The notes: generated by a model not told the origin, from the sequence alone. A DNA stretch of 64,000 nucleotides from Ktedonobacter racemifer DSM 44963 (GCF_000178855.1 NZ_ADVG01000001.1:3137481-3201480); one strand, 5' to 3'; shown: positions 35,658 to 44,460, numbered from the stretch's first letter. Numbers and translations are program-made.

Positions 35658-35930
35658 ATGCAGGTGCCGGTTCGGGTTATTCCCCGCAGCAACAGAAATA
35701 CACTTGAATGGGAAGAGGGAGCGATCAAGGCGCGTCTCACCGCTCCCCCGGTGGATGGGGCAGCCAATGCCGCCTTGATCGCACTGCTTGCAGAGACACT
35801 ATCGCTGCCCAAACGCGCCATCACACTTATACGCGGAACAACTGGGCGACAAAAGATCGTTGAAATTGAAGGCCTGGAGCAGGTAGAGATCATCCAACGC
35901 CTCTCAGCCTCTTCGCAGAAAAAACAGTAA
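35658..35930 (+). CDS. yggU: DUF167/YggU family protein
   Basis: 90 residues from ATG 35658 (AGGAAGG upstream); a GTG at 35649 is the alternative. Contains the family pattern VRVIPRSNRNTLEWEEGAIKARLTAPPVDGAANAALIALLAE and ITLIRGTTGRQKIVEIEG. A small alpha/beta protein of unknown role that is almost always next to yggT. Last gene of the cluster; a 36-bp-arm palindrome starts 3 bases after its stop. Confidence 0.9.
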   Translation: MQVPVRVIPRSNRNTLEWEEGAIKARLTAPPVDGAANAALIALLAETLSLPKRAITLIRGTTGRQKIVEIEGLEQVEIIQRLSASSQKKQ

Positions 35931-35932
35931 TA

Positions 35933-36006
35933 TTGCCTCTGGGTAAAGGTATGAGGGTGGCATGGGCAAATGCCCATGCCACCCTCATACCTTTACCCAG
36001 AGGCAA
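35933..36006. terminator. 36-bp-arm perfect palindrome, yggU/kinase convergent end
   Basis: Arms 35933-35968 and 35971-36006, loop AA. It starts 3 bases after the yggU stop and ends 18 bases before the stop of the receptor kinase. Confidence 0.8.
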
Positions 36007-36024
36007 ATCACGGAATAATCAATA

Positions 36025-38811
36025 CTAGGAGTTTACCAGGAACTTTCCAACTCCCGATTGATTCTCCATATGGGTAAGGCCATGCGCATCGACGTAGAGG
36101 ATCACCACCTCTTTATCGACCGGGTTACCATCCTGGCCTAATGAGACTTGCCCGCTCACGCCCTGGACGGCATTGCCGCCATTGATGTTGAGTAACGCCT
36201 GACGTATATCATCGCCAGAGAAGGTTTTCTTACCCGCACTTACCACATTTCCTGCTGCCTTGATCAGCGTGAGCGTCGCATCATAGCCCAGCATGACATT
36301 ATACGATGGGCGTGAAAAGCCGTAACCTCCCTTATGCTGCTGATGCGGGTCAAAAATGGCGCTATACTCGCCAAAGAAGCCTGGCTTCTGTTTACCATAG
36401 CCCAACACCTCCCACTCATCGGGATAGGCAAAGGACGTAAAACGCAGGCGATCAAAGCCAGCACTACTGCTACTATTACCATATCCTCCCAGGTTATAGA
36501 GGGCATCTCCACCCAGGATCTTGGTATTGGCAAATTTGCTATTAGCCGCGACCTGGTTCATAAGCAAAGCCACGTCGCCCGAGTAGCCCGAGAAGTAGAT
36601 CACGTCGGGGACCGTCGACTCATTGGCTAGATTCTGGAGTTGCGAGGTTACTGATGCCTGGTCGCCCTTGGTATACTGATAGGGACCCATCACGTTGCCG
36701 TTGAGCTTCTGGTACGCTTGCGTGAAGGCATCCGCGAGGCTACGGCTATAGGCATCGCTCTGGTCCTCGAAGACCGCCACATTCTTCGCCTGCAACTTAT
36801 TCAGCGCATACTGCGCCCCTACCTGTCCCTGCACACTATCGGGTGGAGCGACGCGGAAGAAGTAGGGCGAAGCTCCCGTCAGGTCATCGCTCGAAGCGGT
36901 AGACGAGAGCATGGGAATTTTGGCCGCGCTCAAGACGCCAATCGCGTTCTGAGCGTAACCGCTGTAGGGCCATCCCATGACCCCGATGAGGGTCTTATCC
37001 GTTTGCGAGAATTGCACAATCTGCCTGGCCGCCTGAGCGACATTCGTTGAGGAGGAGCCTGCGTTGGCGATCAACACGCGCACCAGCGTCCCATTGAGTT
37101 TCGCGCCATTATTGGCGTTAAACTCCTTCTGTACCACATACGCGCCCTGCAAGGCATCACGACCAGCCTGGACGACATCTTTATTCTGCCCCGTCAGGGT
37201 CGCGCCAATCACGAGCGTCACATAGGGCGAGCCCGAGTTCATTACATGCTGGTTCTCCAGGTAGATCAAGGCCTCGGCATCATTGGTGTCCTGAGCCAGT
37301 GCCGAGTGCAGCAATGACTGGGCTGTAGAGGAATCACCACTCTTGAGTTTTTGCGCTGCCTGCACCTTCAAATTACCATCAGGTCGGTTGGTATCGAAGG
37401 CCACCGTGCCATCGCTTAAACCGATAAGTTCGTTGTTAATTTGCTGCACACCGATGCCATTGGACTTGACCTCAGCGGTTTGTGTCGCGACTGGCAAGGC
37501 TGTGGGGCTACTCGTTGACAAGTTGGCCGAGTTCCCTTTAAAGAGAAAGGGCGTGATAAAGATGACCAGCAGGATCAGGACCACGACCCCAACCAGGATA
37601 GCCAGCCCGCGTCCCAGGCCACTCCCAGAGCGACGCTGTGGAGGAGGAGGCACCACCCTGGGTGGTGGAAACGTAGGCTGCGCCCCCTGCTGCTGTCCAC
37701 GATTTTGGATTGGAGGTGACGGAGGAGTTGCAGGCGCGGGCGTCGTGCTCACCGCGGGCATGGTCATCGAACCCGATGTCGAGAACATATACATGCTCGT
37801 ATCAGGCGTCATGTTAAAGCGATCGCGCAAGATTTGCTCAATGCGCTGGCGCATCTCGGCAGCGCTCTGAAAACGCTTGGACGGATCAATTGTCAAGGCC
37901 TTTGTTAGCAACTGCTCCGTCTCGGGTGAGACCTGCGGATTGACCGACCGCGCTAGCGGATAGCTAAAGGGGCCATAATTGCGCGGATCGCGGTTCGTTA
38001 AGAGATGGTGCATGGTCGCCGTCAGGGCATAGAGGTCTGAGCGCGCATCGGCTTTCCCCTGATACTGCTCAGGTGGAGCATATCCTGGCGTTCCCAGGGC
38101 CGCGGTCTGCTTTTTCGCGTTTTTCGCCGCGTCGGCGCGCGCAATACCAAAGTCCACCAGGTGGGCGCGCTTATCCTTGCTGCCAATAATGATATTGGCG
38201 GGCTTGATATCGCGATGCACAATCGGCGGCGTCTGCTGCCCCAGGTAATCCAGAATATCCAGCACCTGCACGGCATAGGTCAGAACCTCGCGTTCAGGCA
38301 TGGCCTTACCCAGTCGGTCGATATGCGTCTCTAGATTCTCGCCAGGCGCATACTCCTGAACCATGAAGTAGCGCGTCCCCTCCTGAAAGCTATCTGTCAC
38401 GGTGGGGATCAATGGATGGTCGAGATTGGCCAGGGTATCTACTTCGCGCTCAAAGTTGCGTACATCTTCCTGGAATTGCACCGGGTCTTTACTATCGGAG
38501 ACCAGCTCTTTGATGACGACACGCTTATTAGAGACGCGTGTATCTTTCGCCAGGACAGCGGTCCCCATACCACCACTCCCCAGCACCTGCTCGACGACAT
38601 AGCGACCATTCTGGAGCCTCGCGTTGGGGATGAGAGAACCGGAGCTTGCCAGACCGCCACCTGTCGTAGGGGCAGTACTGACAATCGTCGCGGTGTTCGA
38701 CGTCCCTCCACTACTCACAGAACTGGGCGCGGAGGAATCGAGGTAGCCACCACAATTGCTACAAAAACTCTCGCCGGGAACATTATCCGTACCACAAAAA
38801 GGACATTTCAT
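36025..38811 (-). CDS. Transmembrane Ser/Thr kinase fused to a type-1 solute-binding protein (paralogue A)
   Basis: 928 residues from ATG 38811 (MKCPFCGTDN...; an upstream frame to 38850 lacks a Shine-Dalgarno). Order: zinc ribbon CPFCG-CSNCG (3-21), Hanks-type kinase (about 70-340) with VLGSGGMGTAVLA, VVIKE, HRDIKPANI, DFGIAR and GTPGYAPPEQ all intact, a Pro/Gln-rich linker, one transmembrane helix (GLAILVGVVVLILLVIFITPFLF), then a roughly 470-residue outer domain. The outer domain resembles LivJ/LivK-type amino-acid binding proteins of ABC transporters (LVRVLIANAGSS, VMGWPYSGYAQNA, SPYFFRVAPPDS, YFSGYSGDVALLMNQ). Probably senses a small ligand and signals by phosphorylation. Next to paralogue B. 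Confidence 0.9.
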   Translation of the reverse strand: MKCPFCGTDNVPGESFCSNCGGYLDSSAPSSVSSGGTSNTATIVSTAPTTGGGLASSGSLIPNARLQNGRYVVEQVLGSGGMGTAVLAKDTRVSNKRVVIKELVSDSKDPVQFQEDVRNFEREVDTLANLDHPLIPTVTDSFQEGTRYFMVQEYAPGENLETHIDRLGKAMPEREVLTYAVQVLDILDYLGQQTPPIVHRDIKPANIIIGSKDKRAHLVDFGIARADAAKNAKKQTAALGTPGYAPPEQYQGKADARSDLYALTATMHHLLTNRDPRNYGPFSYPLARSVNPQVSPETEQLLTKALTIDPSKRFQSAAEMRQRIEQILRDRFNMTPDTSMYMFSTSGSMTMPAVSTTPAPATPPSPPIQNRGQQQGAQPTFPPPRVVPPPPQRRSGSGLGRGLAILVGVVVLILLVIFITPFLFKGNSANLSTSSPTALPVATQTAEVKSNGIGVQQINNELIGLSDGTVAFDTNRPDGNLKVQAAQKLKSGDSSTAQSLLHSALAQDTNDAEALIYLENQHVMNSGSPYVTLVIGATLTGQNKDVVQAGRDALQGAYVVQKEFNANNGAKLNGTLVRVLIANAGSSSTNVAQAARQIVQFSQTDKTLIGVMGWPYSGYAQNAIGVLSAAKIPMLSSTASSDDLTGASPYFFRVAPPDSVQGQVGAQYALNKLQAKNVAVFEDQSDAYSRSLADAFTQAYQKLNGNVMGPYQYTKGDQASVTSQLQNLANESTVPDVIYFSGYSGDVALLMNQVAANSKFANTKILGGDALYNLGGYGNSSSSAGFDRLRFTSFAYPDEWEVLGYGKQKPGFFGEYSAIFDPHQQHKGGYGFSRPSYNVMLGYDATLTLIKAAGNVVSAGKKTFSGDDIRQALLNINGGNAVQGVSGQVSLGQDGNPVDKEVVILYVDAHGLTHMENQSGVGKFLVNS

Positions 38812-39037
38812 GGAATTCTGCCTACCACTTTGCAAATGAACGCGGGGCATTTACTGCTCCCGCGAGCTGTAATAAGAACGTCCTGTGATAATCTTGCTTG
38901 AATACAATCTTGAAATATCTTCTCCCCCGCATCACCACGACCCAGAACGATAACATATACATAATACACGCAAACTTGCCCTCAGCGTCAAATGAAGAGG
39001 TCTTATCGCTGCTTAAGGGCCAAGAGGCTCCTCTCTC

Positions 39038-41812
39038 CTATTTAAGAGAGAAACGCCCCTCGATTCCACTCTCCATCTGAATATAACCATCATTTGAAAC
39101 ATGCAAAATCACAACGGCCTTATCCACCGGATCACCGTTAGGGCCAAAGCTAATCTGTCCACTTACTCCTTGAAAGGCATGAGAGCCACTGATCTGGGCC
39201 AGGCCATTCTTCAGGTCAACCGGAGTGATCTGCGTCTTGCCCGTCTTCAAGATATTCTCCGCCCCCTTCAGCAGCGCCGTCATCGCATCATATGAGAGCA
39301 TAACATCGCTGGTTGGACGTGTATATCCATAGACTGACGGTGGGGGATTGCGGCTGGGATTATACGTCGCGCTATAAGCCGCGAAAAAGCCTGGGGTCTG
39401 ATCTTCCTTGCCAAGCACCGACCACTCATCCGGGTAGGCCAGCGCGGTAAAGCGCAGCCGGCTAAAGCCAGCACGCGCACTAGAGGTGTAGCCATTAAGC
39501 TCATAGAGCGCATCGCCACCCATAACCTGGATATTTCCCAAGGGCAGGTTCAGTAGGAGAACGTTCACATCAGCCGAGTGTCCCGCGAAGTAGATCACAT
39601 CGGGGTGTGTCGCCAGCACCCCTGGCAAAGCCTTTATAATCGATGCTCCGTCGCCAGTAGTATAACGTGCCTCGGTGGCAAGCTTATTTCCATCACTTTG
39701 CCACTGGCGCTCAAAGTCTTGCGCCAGGCTCTGACTATAGGATTCAGCCACGTCCACAAACACCGCCACGCTCTTCGCGTGCAGCGTGTTCGCTACATAC
39801 CTGGCGCCCGCGATAGCCTCCGCCTTGTTCGTTGGGGCAACGCGGAAGAAATAGGGCGAGATCCCGGTGAGCTGGTCACTGGTTGCGGTCGGTGAGAGAA
39901 GAGGGATATGCGCCTCACCCAATAGCTGCGCACCGCCGACCGCGCGCGAGCTAAAGGGCCAGCCCATGACTCCAACCACCGTCTTGTCGCTTGCCACGAT
40001 GTTCTTGATACGCTCGACTACCTGATTAACATACGTCGATTTACTGCCAGAGTTCGCAAGAAGTAGACGCACCTTGAGGCCCCCGCTCAGCTTAGCGCCA
40101 TCGTTAAACTCCTTTTGCGCCAGGTAGGCCCCCTGGAGATTATCACGTCCCGCTCCCACCGATGAGCCATCACCCGAGAGCATAGTCGCGACAACCAAGG
40201 TGATATGAGGAACCGTCGCGACGTGCTGGTTCTCCAGGTAGATCAACGGCTCGGCATCTGAAGTAACTTGCGCCGCGGCCTGGCTCCAGAGAGAGGTCGC
40301 GCCACCAATATCCCCCTGACGATAACGCTCCGCGGCCTGCGTCATCAAGCTTCCATTGGCCCGCCCTGTATCAAAGCTATAGCTTCCATCGCTCACACCA
40401 ATCAATTCATTGCCTATTTGCGTCACGCCCATACCGGCTTTATTCGGCTCCGTGGTCGTATGTTTACCCTGTAGCAAGCCCTGGTAGAAAAACACACCCC
40501 CACCAATCAAGAGGCAGACAAGCAAGAGGAGCAGCAAGAAAAGCCACCAGGGCTGGCGACGGCGAGGCTGCGACTGTGGACCCGCCCAGCCTGGCGCTGC
40601 TAATGATTGTGGCGTATAGGGGGGAGGGCCATATACAGGTGGCAGGACAGGCGGCGTGACACTTGTTCCCCCCTGTGGCACCATGCGCACTGTCGGTGGG
40701 ATCGCACCAGAAGCGCTCTGACCCACTGGCACTAGCCCACCACTCTGACCCACTGGTGGTGTACCTACCGTAGTAGGCGCCGAATAAGCTGGCAACGAAC
40801 TTGAAGAGGTCGCACCATAGTGACCCAGGCTATCCGAGACACCAAAGCGTTGCTGTAGAATCGAGACAAAGTCCTGACGAAGTGCAGTGGCGCTCTGGTA
40901 GCGCTGCGTCATATCGTTGAGCAGCGCCCGCGTCAATACGCGCTCAATATCAGGCGAGAGCTGTGGATTCAGGGTTCGTACAGGCGGATAGCTAAACGGC
41001 GCGTGGTGCCGGGGATCACGATTTGTGAGCAAATGGTGTAGCGTAGCCCCCAACGCATACAGATCAGAACGGGGATCGGCGTTCCCCTGATACTGCTCTG
41101 GAGGTGCATACCCAGGTGTTCCCAGCGCGGTCGTTTGCTTACGCTGGGCGTTACGCATCACCTCCGCGCGTGCGATGCCGAAATCTACTAGGTACGCCTT
41201 CTTATCTTTACTCCCGATTATGATGTTGGCGGGCTTGATGTCACGATGCACGATGGGGGGCGTCTGCTGGCTCAGATAATCGAGCACATCCAGTACCTCC
41301 AACGCATAAATCAAGACATCGCGCTCTTTTAATGGCTGGTTCAGACGCGTAATCCGTTCCTCCAGCGTCTCCCCTTCCACGTACTCCTGAACCATAAAAT
41401 AGCGCGATCCTTCTTGAAAGTGATCGGTCACATTGGGAATAAGCGGATGATCTATATGCGCAAGCATCGCCACTTCGCGCTTGAAATTGCGCACGTCATC
41501 CTGAAAGCGGGCATCATCCGTCGAATCTGAAATAAGCTCTTTAATCACGACCGGTTTATCATCCAGGCGATTGTCCGTCGCCTGGGCTGCCGCCCCCATG
41601 CCTCCCTCGCCCAGCACTTTCTTGACGAGATAACGCCCGCCCTGTAGCCGCATACCCGGCAATAACGTATGAGCGACGGTGGAAAACCCGCCAGAAGCAG
41701 GGACAGTGGGCGCATCTGAGGTAGAGGATTGCGTTTGCAACCGTTGACCACATGCGCTACAGAAACGTGTTTCCTCACGCACAGGTGCTTTACAATTTGG
41801 ACATTCAGTCAT
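39038..41812 (-). CDS. Transmembrane Ser/Thr kinase fused to a type-1 solute-binding protein (paralogue B)
   Basis: 924 residues, same architecture as 36025-38811 and clearly its paralogue: zinc ribbon CPNCK-CSACG, kinase with VLGEGGMGAAAQA, VVIKELISDS, HRDIKPANIIIGSKDK, DFGIARAE, then a Pro-rich linker with GGLVPVGQSASG-like sequence, a transmembrane helix (WWLFLLLLLLVCLLIGGGVFF) and the binding-protein domain (VMGWPFSSRAVGGAQLL, SPYFFRVAPTNKAEA, YFAGHSADVNVLLLN). The two binding domains are diverged more than the kinases, which suggests different ligands for shared or overlapping targets. Own promoter region of 226 bases separates the genes. Confidence 0.9.
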   Translation of the reverse strand: MTECPNCKAPVREETRFCSACGQRLQTQSSTSDAPTVPASGGFSTVAHTLLPGMRLQGGRYLVKKVLGEGGMGAAAQATDNRLDDKPVVIKELISDSTDDARFQDDVRNFKREVAMLAHIDHPLIPNVTDHFQEGSRYFMVQEYVEGETLEERITRLNQPLKERDVLIYALEVLDVLDYLSQQTPPIVHRDIKPANIIIGSKDKKAYLVDFGIARAEVMRNAQRKQTTALGTPGYAPPEQYQGNADPRSDLYALGATLHHLLTNRDPRHHAPFSYPPVRTLNPQLSPDIERVLTRALLNDMTQRYQSATALRQDFVSILQQRFGVSDSLGHYGATSSSSLPAYSAPTTVGTPPVGQSGGLVPVGQSASGAIPPTVRMVPQGGTSVTPPVLPPVYGPPPYTPQSLAAPGWAGPQSQPRRRQPWWLFLLLLLLVCLLIGGGVFFYQGLLQGKHTTTEPNKAGMGVTQIGNELIGVSDGSYSFDTGRANGSLMTQAAERYRQGDIGGATSLWSQAAAQVTSDAEPLIYLENQHVATVPHITLVVATMLSGDGSSVGAGRDNLQGAYLAQKEFNDGAKLSGGLKVRLLLANSGSKSTYVNQVVERIKNIVASDKTVVGVMGWPFSSRAVGGAQLLGEAHIPLLSPTATSDQLTGISPYFFRVAPTNKAEAIAGARYVANTLHAKSVAVFVDVAESYSQSLAQDFERQWQSDGNKLATEARYTTGDGASIIKALPGVLATHPDVIYFAGHSADVNVLLLNLPLGNIQVMGGDALYELNGYTSSARAGFSRLRFTALAYPDEWSVLGKEDQTPGFFAAYSATYNPSRNPPPSVYGYTRPTSDVMLSYDAMTALLKGAENILKTGKTQITPVDLKNGLAQISGSHAFQGVSGQISFGPNGDPVDKAVVILHVSNDGYIQMESGIEGRFSLK

Positions 41813-41987
41813 ACCTGGCAGTTTCCTCCCTGACCAATCTTTGAGGGCTTTTTACTTTATGCCAACGCACCTATTTTCATAAAATCGCACTTAAGCCAAT
41901 AAAATAAAAAATCGCTACTAAAGCCTTTGTTGTTTCTCTCAATCTATATACGTATTCTGTTTTACAAAGTTTAGCAGGAATATTTAA

Positions 41988-42063
41988 TATAAGTAAAGAG
42001 GAGGGATGGGCATGTGGTGGGGCAATTGCCCCACCACATGCCCATCCCTCCTCTTTACTTATA
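41988..42063. terminator. 76-bp perfect palindrome, zero loop
   Basis: Arms 41988-42025 and 42026-42063 (38 bases each), centre GGGGCAA/TTGCCCC. It lies between two minus-strand genes, 26 bases after the end of the 156-residue protein gene and 176 bases before the kinase B start. Confidence 0.8.
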
Positions 42064-42089
42064 GCTATCTCCCCACTCCTTGAAATGCG

Positions 42090-42560
42090 CTAGAGGTGCT
42101 GGCATCGCAGAGAGATAATGCCAGGCGCAAAATGATTGGCTTTTTGCAGATACTCCTCTTCGTTCGCTTCAATCATCAGTTTGTGCATTACCACGACATC
42201 GCCATCGGGGAGGGGTTCAGTTGGCTGCAAACACAACTCCATAATCGCGCAGCCTCGCTCATAGACCTTTACCAGGCCGCCAGAGCCAGGTATACGGTAA
42301 ATGCGGCTATCATACGATGGACTCGATACCTCGAGATAGCCACATTTTATGAGCTGTTGATACTGGCCCTCTGAGAGCATCTCCTGGAGCAGGGCCTTCG
42401 CTCTGCTCTCAGCCGAGAGATGCTCGCTTACTGTCTCGCGTAAACGTCCCACCCGTCCGTCAGGCGACTGCGACAGGTAATAGATCGCTAGTAGGAGAAA
42501 CAGCAGCCAGATGCCGAGAAACAAACTCAGCGTTTCCAACATAAGCAGTTCTCTCCTCAC
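42090..42560 (-). CDS. Small membrane-anchored protein of unknown function
   Basis: 156 residues: one N-terminal transmembrane helix (LSLFLGIWLLFLLLAIYYL), a linker, then a compact soluble domain (LLQEMLSEGQYQQLIKCGYLEVSSPSYDSRIYRIPGSGGLVKVYERG ... DVVVMHKLMIEANEEEYLQKANHF). Its ATG overlaps the stop of the upstream small gene (ATGA), so translation is coupled and the start is firm. No family recognised. Second gene of a two-gene operon behind a structured leader. Confidence 0.75.
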   Translation of the reverse strand: MRRELLMLETLSLFLGIWLLFLLLAIYYLSQSPDGRVGRLRETVSEHLSAESRAKALLQEMLSEGQYQQLIKCGYLEVSSPSYDSRIYRIPGSGGLVKVYERGCAIMELCLQPTEPLPDGDVVVMHKLMIEANEEEYLQKANHFAPGIISLRCQHL

Positions 42561-42796
42561 CCACCGACGACACGCGGCACGAGAACGATCTGCTCTGCGG
42601 TATGGTCAAACTTATCAATACGCTCTACAGGACCTGACTCGACAACTTTGAATGCAGTTGCGCCACGTACACGCGCTTCTTCGAAGATGCGTTCCGCCTC
42701 ATGTACGGCAGCCAACGCTTCGGGATCATTCGCTTCAACTTTTTTGGGGTCCCACATGATGCGATCATCACCACGACGAGACATGATCCTTAGCAT
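42557..42796 (-). CDS. Small soluble protein of unknown function
   Basis: 79 residues from ATG 42796 (or 75 from ATG 42784, which has AAGG close by). Sequence MLRIMSRRGDDRIMWDPKKV then an acidic helix (EANDPEALAAVHEAERIFEEARVRGATAF) and a beta end (AEQIVLVPRVVGG). Cytosolic. The frame extends upstream to 42925 but that part is the structured leader. Purine-rich Shine-Dalgarno region AGGAGAAGGAG. Possibly a small adaptor; no homologue recognised. Confidence 0.7.
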   Translation of the reverse strand: MLRIMSRRGDDRIMWDPKKVEANDPEALAAVHEAERIFEEARVRGATAFKVVESGPVERIDKFDHTAEQIVLVPRVVGG

Positions 42797-42972
42797 ACCC
42801 ACAGTCGGTCTCCTTCTCCTGATGAAAAGCAAGTACAGTACCGCGCATTTTTCCTGGCATTTGCTGCTGACTTCGTATGCGGAAACCAACCCCCATTCGG
42901 GGACCACCTGAAGGTGGCACGGCAAGCGCGCTCAGGTTTCCTAATAGACAGTGCCAAGAAACACGATGGGAT
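42797..42972 (-). ncRNA. Structured 5' leader RNA (possible riboswitch or small RNA)
   Basis: Read on the minus strand from the predicted start near 42972. P1: 42960-42952 (TTCTTGGCA) with 42859-42851 (TGCCAGGAA), 9 pairs with one G-U. P2: GGAAACC (42941-42935) with GGTTTCC (42887-42881). P3: CCACC-TTCA-GGTGG (42917-42904). P4: CCCC-GAAT-GGGG (42902-42891). P3 and P4 sit inside a junction closed by P2. About 50 bases follow before the Shine-Dalgarno. No known riboswitch consensus is recognised. Confidence 0.6.
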
Positions 42973-42978
42973 AACTTG

Positions 42979-43007
42979 AGAATAACACGCGAAATACCAC
43001 GCGTCAA
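42979..43007 (-). promoter_or_regulatory. Promoter of the structured leader and two-gene operon
   Basis: TTGACG (43007-43002), 17-base spacer, TATTCT (42984-42979) on the minus strand. Start point expected near 42972, just before P1 of the leader RNA. Confidence 0.7.
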
Positions 43008-43130
43008 GGGTTTCTCCAGCAATCTCTCCTCTTTCGCCTTTTGTCTACCCAATAACGAAAACGTGCCAATTCACGCCCTCAAATTTCCCTTCACCTCTAT
43101 TATAAATCCTCTCCCCATAGCAATTAGGCA

Positions 43131-43185
43131 TGGTAGTGTGATGCGGATTGGCAGCCTGTCGCTGCCAATCCGCATCACACTACCA
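43131..43185. terminator. 25-bp-arm palindrome
   Basis: Arms 43131-43155 and 43161-43185, loop CTGTC. It lies between two minus-strand transcription units, after the histidine kinase at 43231 and before the leader promoter. Confidence 0.75.
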
Positions 43186-43193
43186 AACATAAC

Positions 43194-43213
43194 GAGCGCC
43201 GCAGACGTGAGGG
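43194..43213 (+). repeat. GCA mini-hairpin, degenerate copy
   Basis: GAGCGCC-GCA-GACGTGAGG. The 5' half matches the consensus; the 3' arm carries mismatches. Confidence 0.5.
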
Positions 43214-43230
43214 GTCAAGCACATCCTCGC

Positions 43231-44460
43231 TCAGGATAAGACGATAGGCAGGCGCGCCAACAACGCGCATCGCCCACCAGCGCGCTCCTCCTGAGTCAAG
43301 ACGCCACCATGCTGCTCTATAATCAAGCGCGCAATGGCGAGGGCACGTAGCGTTTCGGAAGCGAAAACACCCTTCTCACTCTCTTGGGCCTCCTGGTGAT
43401 CTCCCAGTGGACCCTCTAACTCCAGGTGCAGCCAGCGCCCATTTTCCTCTTGTCTATCTTCCTCAATTGGTGTTTCGCTCTCAGCCTCCACAGAGGCTAG
43501 CAGAAGCAACTGATCTTGGGATCGGGCCTGTGCCACGAGATAAGAGAAAAAGTTGCGCAGAACCTGCTGAAGACGGATGGGATCGGCATATATAGGCGGC
43601 AGATCCGCCAGCTGTGTGCTAACCTGGATCTCCGCATCTTCAAGCGTCAACTCCAGATCTTCAAGCGCATTCGTCACTAGCTCGGAAAGGTGTGTTACCT
43701 GTTTGCGAAACTGCAATTGGCCAGTGTTGGCGCGCCCCAGCAGGAGTAGATCCTCAAGCAAGGCATATAAATATTCACTTCCTACACGGGCACGTTGCAT
43801 AAACTCACGCTGCTGCTCGCTTAACTCGCCACCTACTCCACTTAACGAGAGATCCAGGTATCCATTTATCGCGTTCAAGGGAGAGCGTAACTCATGCGCG
43901 AGCCTGGAAAGGAAGCGTACCTCACCCTCTTGCTGGTGTCGCTGCGAGGCGAGAAGCGCGAGCGCCGTGGCGGCCAATTCCCCCAGGCGCGCACCTACAG
44001 TGATCTCATCACCTACCAGGCGCCGAGTGTACCTCAAGGCCAGCAAGCCTTGAAGCCGTCCGCGTGCCTCTAAAGGGAAGACGCCGAGCGTCTTCTCCTG
44101 GCTTCCCTTCACCAGGCCGGTCACGGGTTTGCTCAGTGCTACCGCTCGCGATAGCAGCTCTTCTTCAGCCATCAGACACGCTGCCCGCTTGGCTGATAAG
44201 ACCTCAACCCTGACCGATGGAGCGCTGGTAGTGCTCTCGGCGGCCACCAGGGTTGCCAGAAACGAAGGGTGTGCCTGTCCATCAAGGCCATAACCATAGA
44301 TATACAAATGAGCCTGTTCACAATCTACCAGGGACTGCGCCTCGCGCAGAATTGCCTCGTAGATAGGCTCAGGCTCACTTTCGGTATTGATCACACGGGT
44401 CAGGCGCGCCAATCCCGCCGACAGTTTCCCCTCATACTCAGTAGAAATAGGCGTCGTCAT
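43231..44460 (-). CDS. GAF-domain histidine kinase with degenerate ATP-binding site
   Basis: 409 residues, no transmembrane helix. GAF-like sensor (about 20-185), HisKA with intact His (RLAHELRSPLNAINGYLDL, about 208), then a HATPase_c-like region whose signature boxes are lost. The N-box reads RNFFSYLVAQARS instead of N-x3-N-A, no DxGxG G1 box is found, and the G2 box has become TLRALAIARLIIEQHGG. So it may be unable to bind ATP and serve as a phospho-acceptor or scaffold for another kinase, for instance the HK/RR pair next door (inference). Confidence 0.8.
   Translation of the reverse strand: MTTPISTEYEGKLSAGLARLTRVINTESEPEPIYEAILREAQSLVDCEQAHLYIYGYGLDGQAHPSFLATLVAAESTTSAPSVRVEVLSAKRAACLMAEEELLSRAVALSKPVTGLVKGSQEKTLGVFPLEARGRLQGLLALRYTRRLVGDEITVGARLGELAATALALLASQRHQQEGEVRFLSRLAHELRSPLNAINGYLDLSLSGVGGELSEQQREFMQRARVGSEYLYALLEDLLLLGRANTGQLQFRKQVTHLSELVTNALEDLELTLEDAEIQVSTQLADLPPIYADPIRLQQVLRNFFSYLVAQARSQDQLLLLASVEAESETPIEEDRQEENGRWLHLELEGPLGDHQEAQESEKGVFASETLRALAIARLIIEQHGGVLTQEERAGGRCALLARLPIVLS

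Noticed and set aside
36025..41812. Receptor kinases as parts of an ABC transporter
   Set aside because: No permease or ATPase gene is in the neighbourhood and the binding domains are covalently tied to kinases.
42797..42972. Leader RNA as 6S, SRP, cobalamin, c-di-GMP or T-box RNA
   Set aside because: The hallmark motifs (for example GGAAGGNAGCAGCC for SRP, the long bulged hairpin for 6S, GGGUGGUACCGCG-type T-box) are absent.
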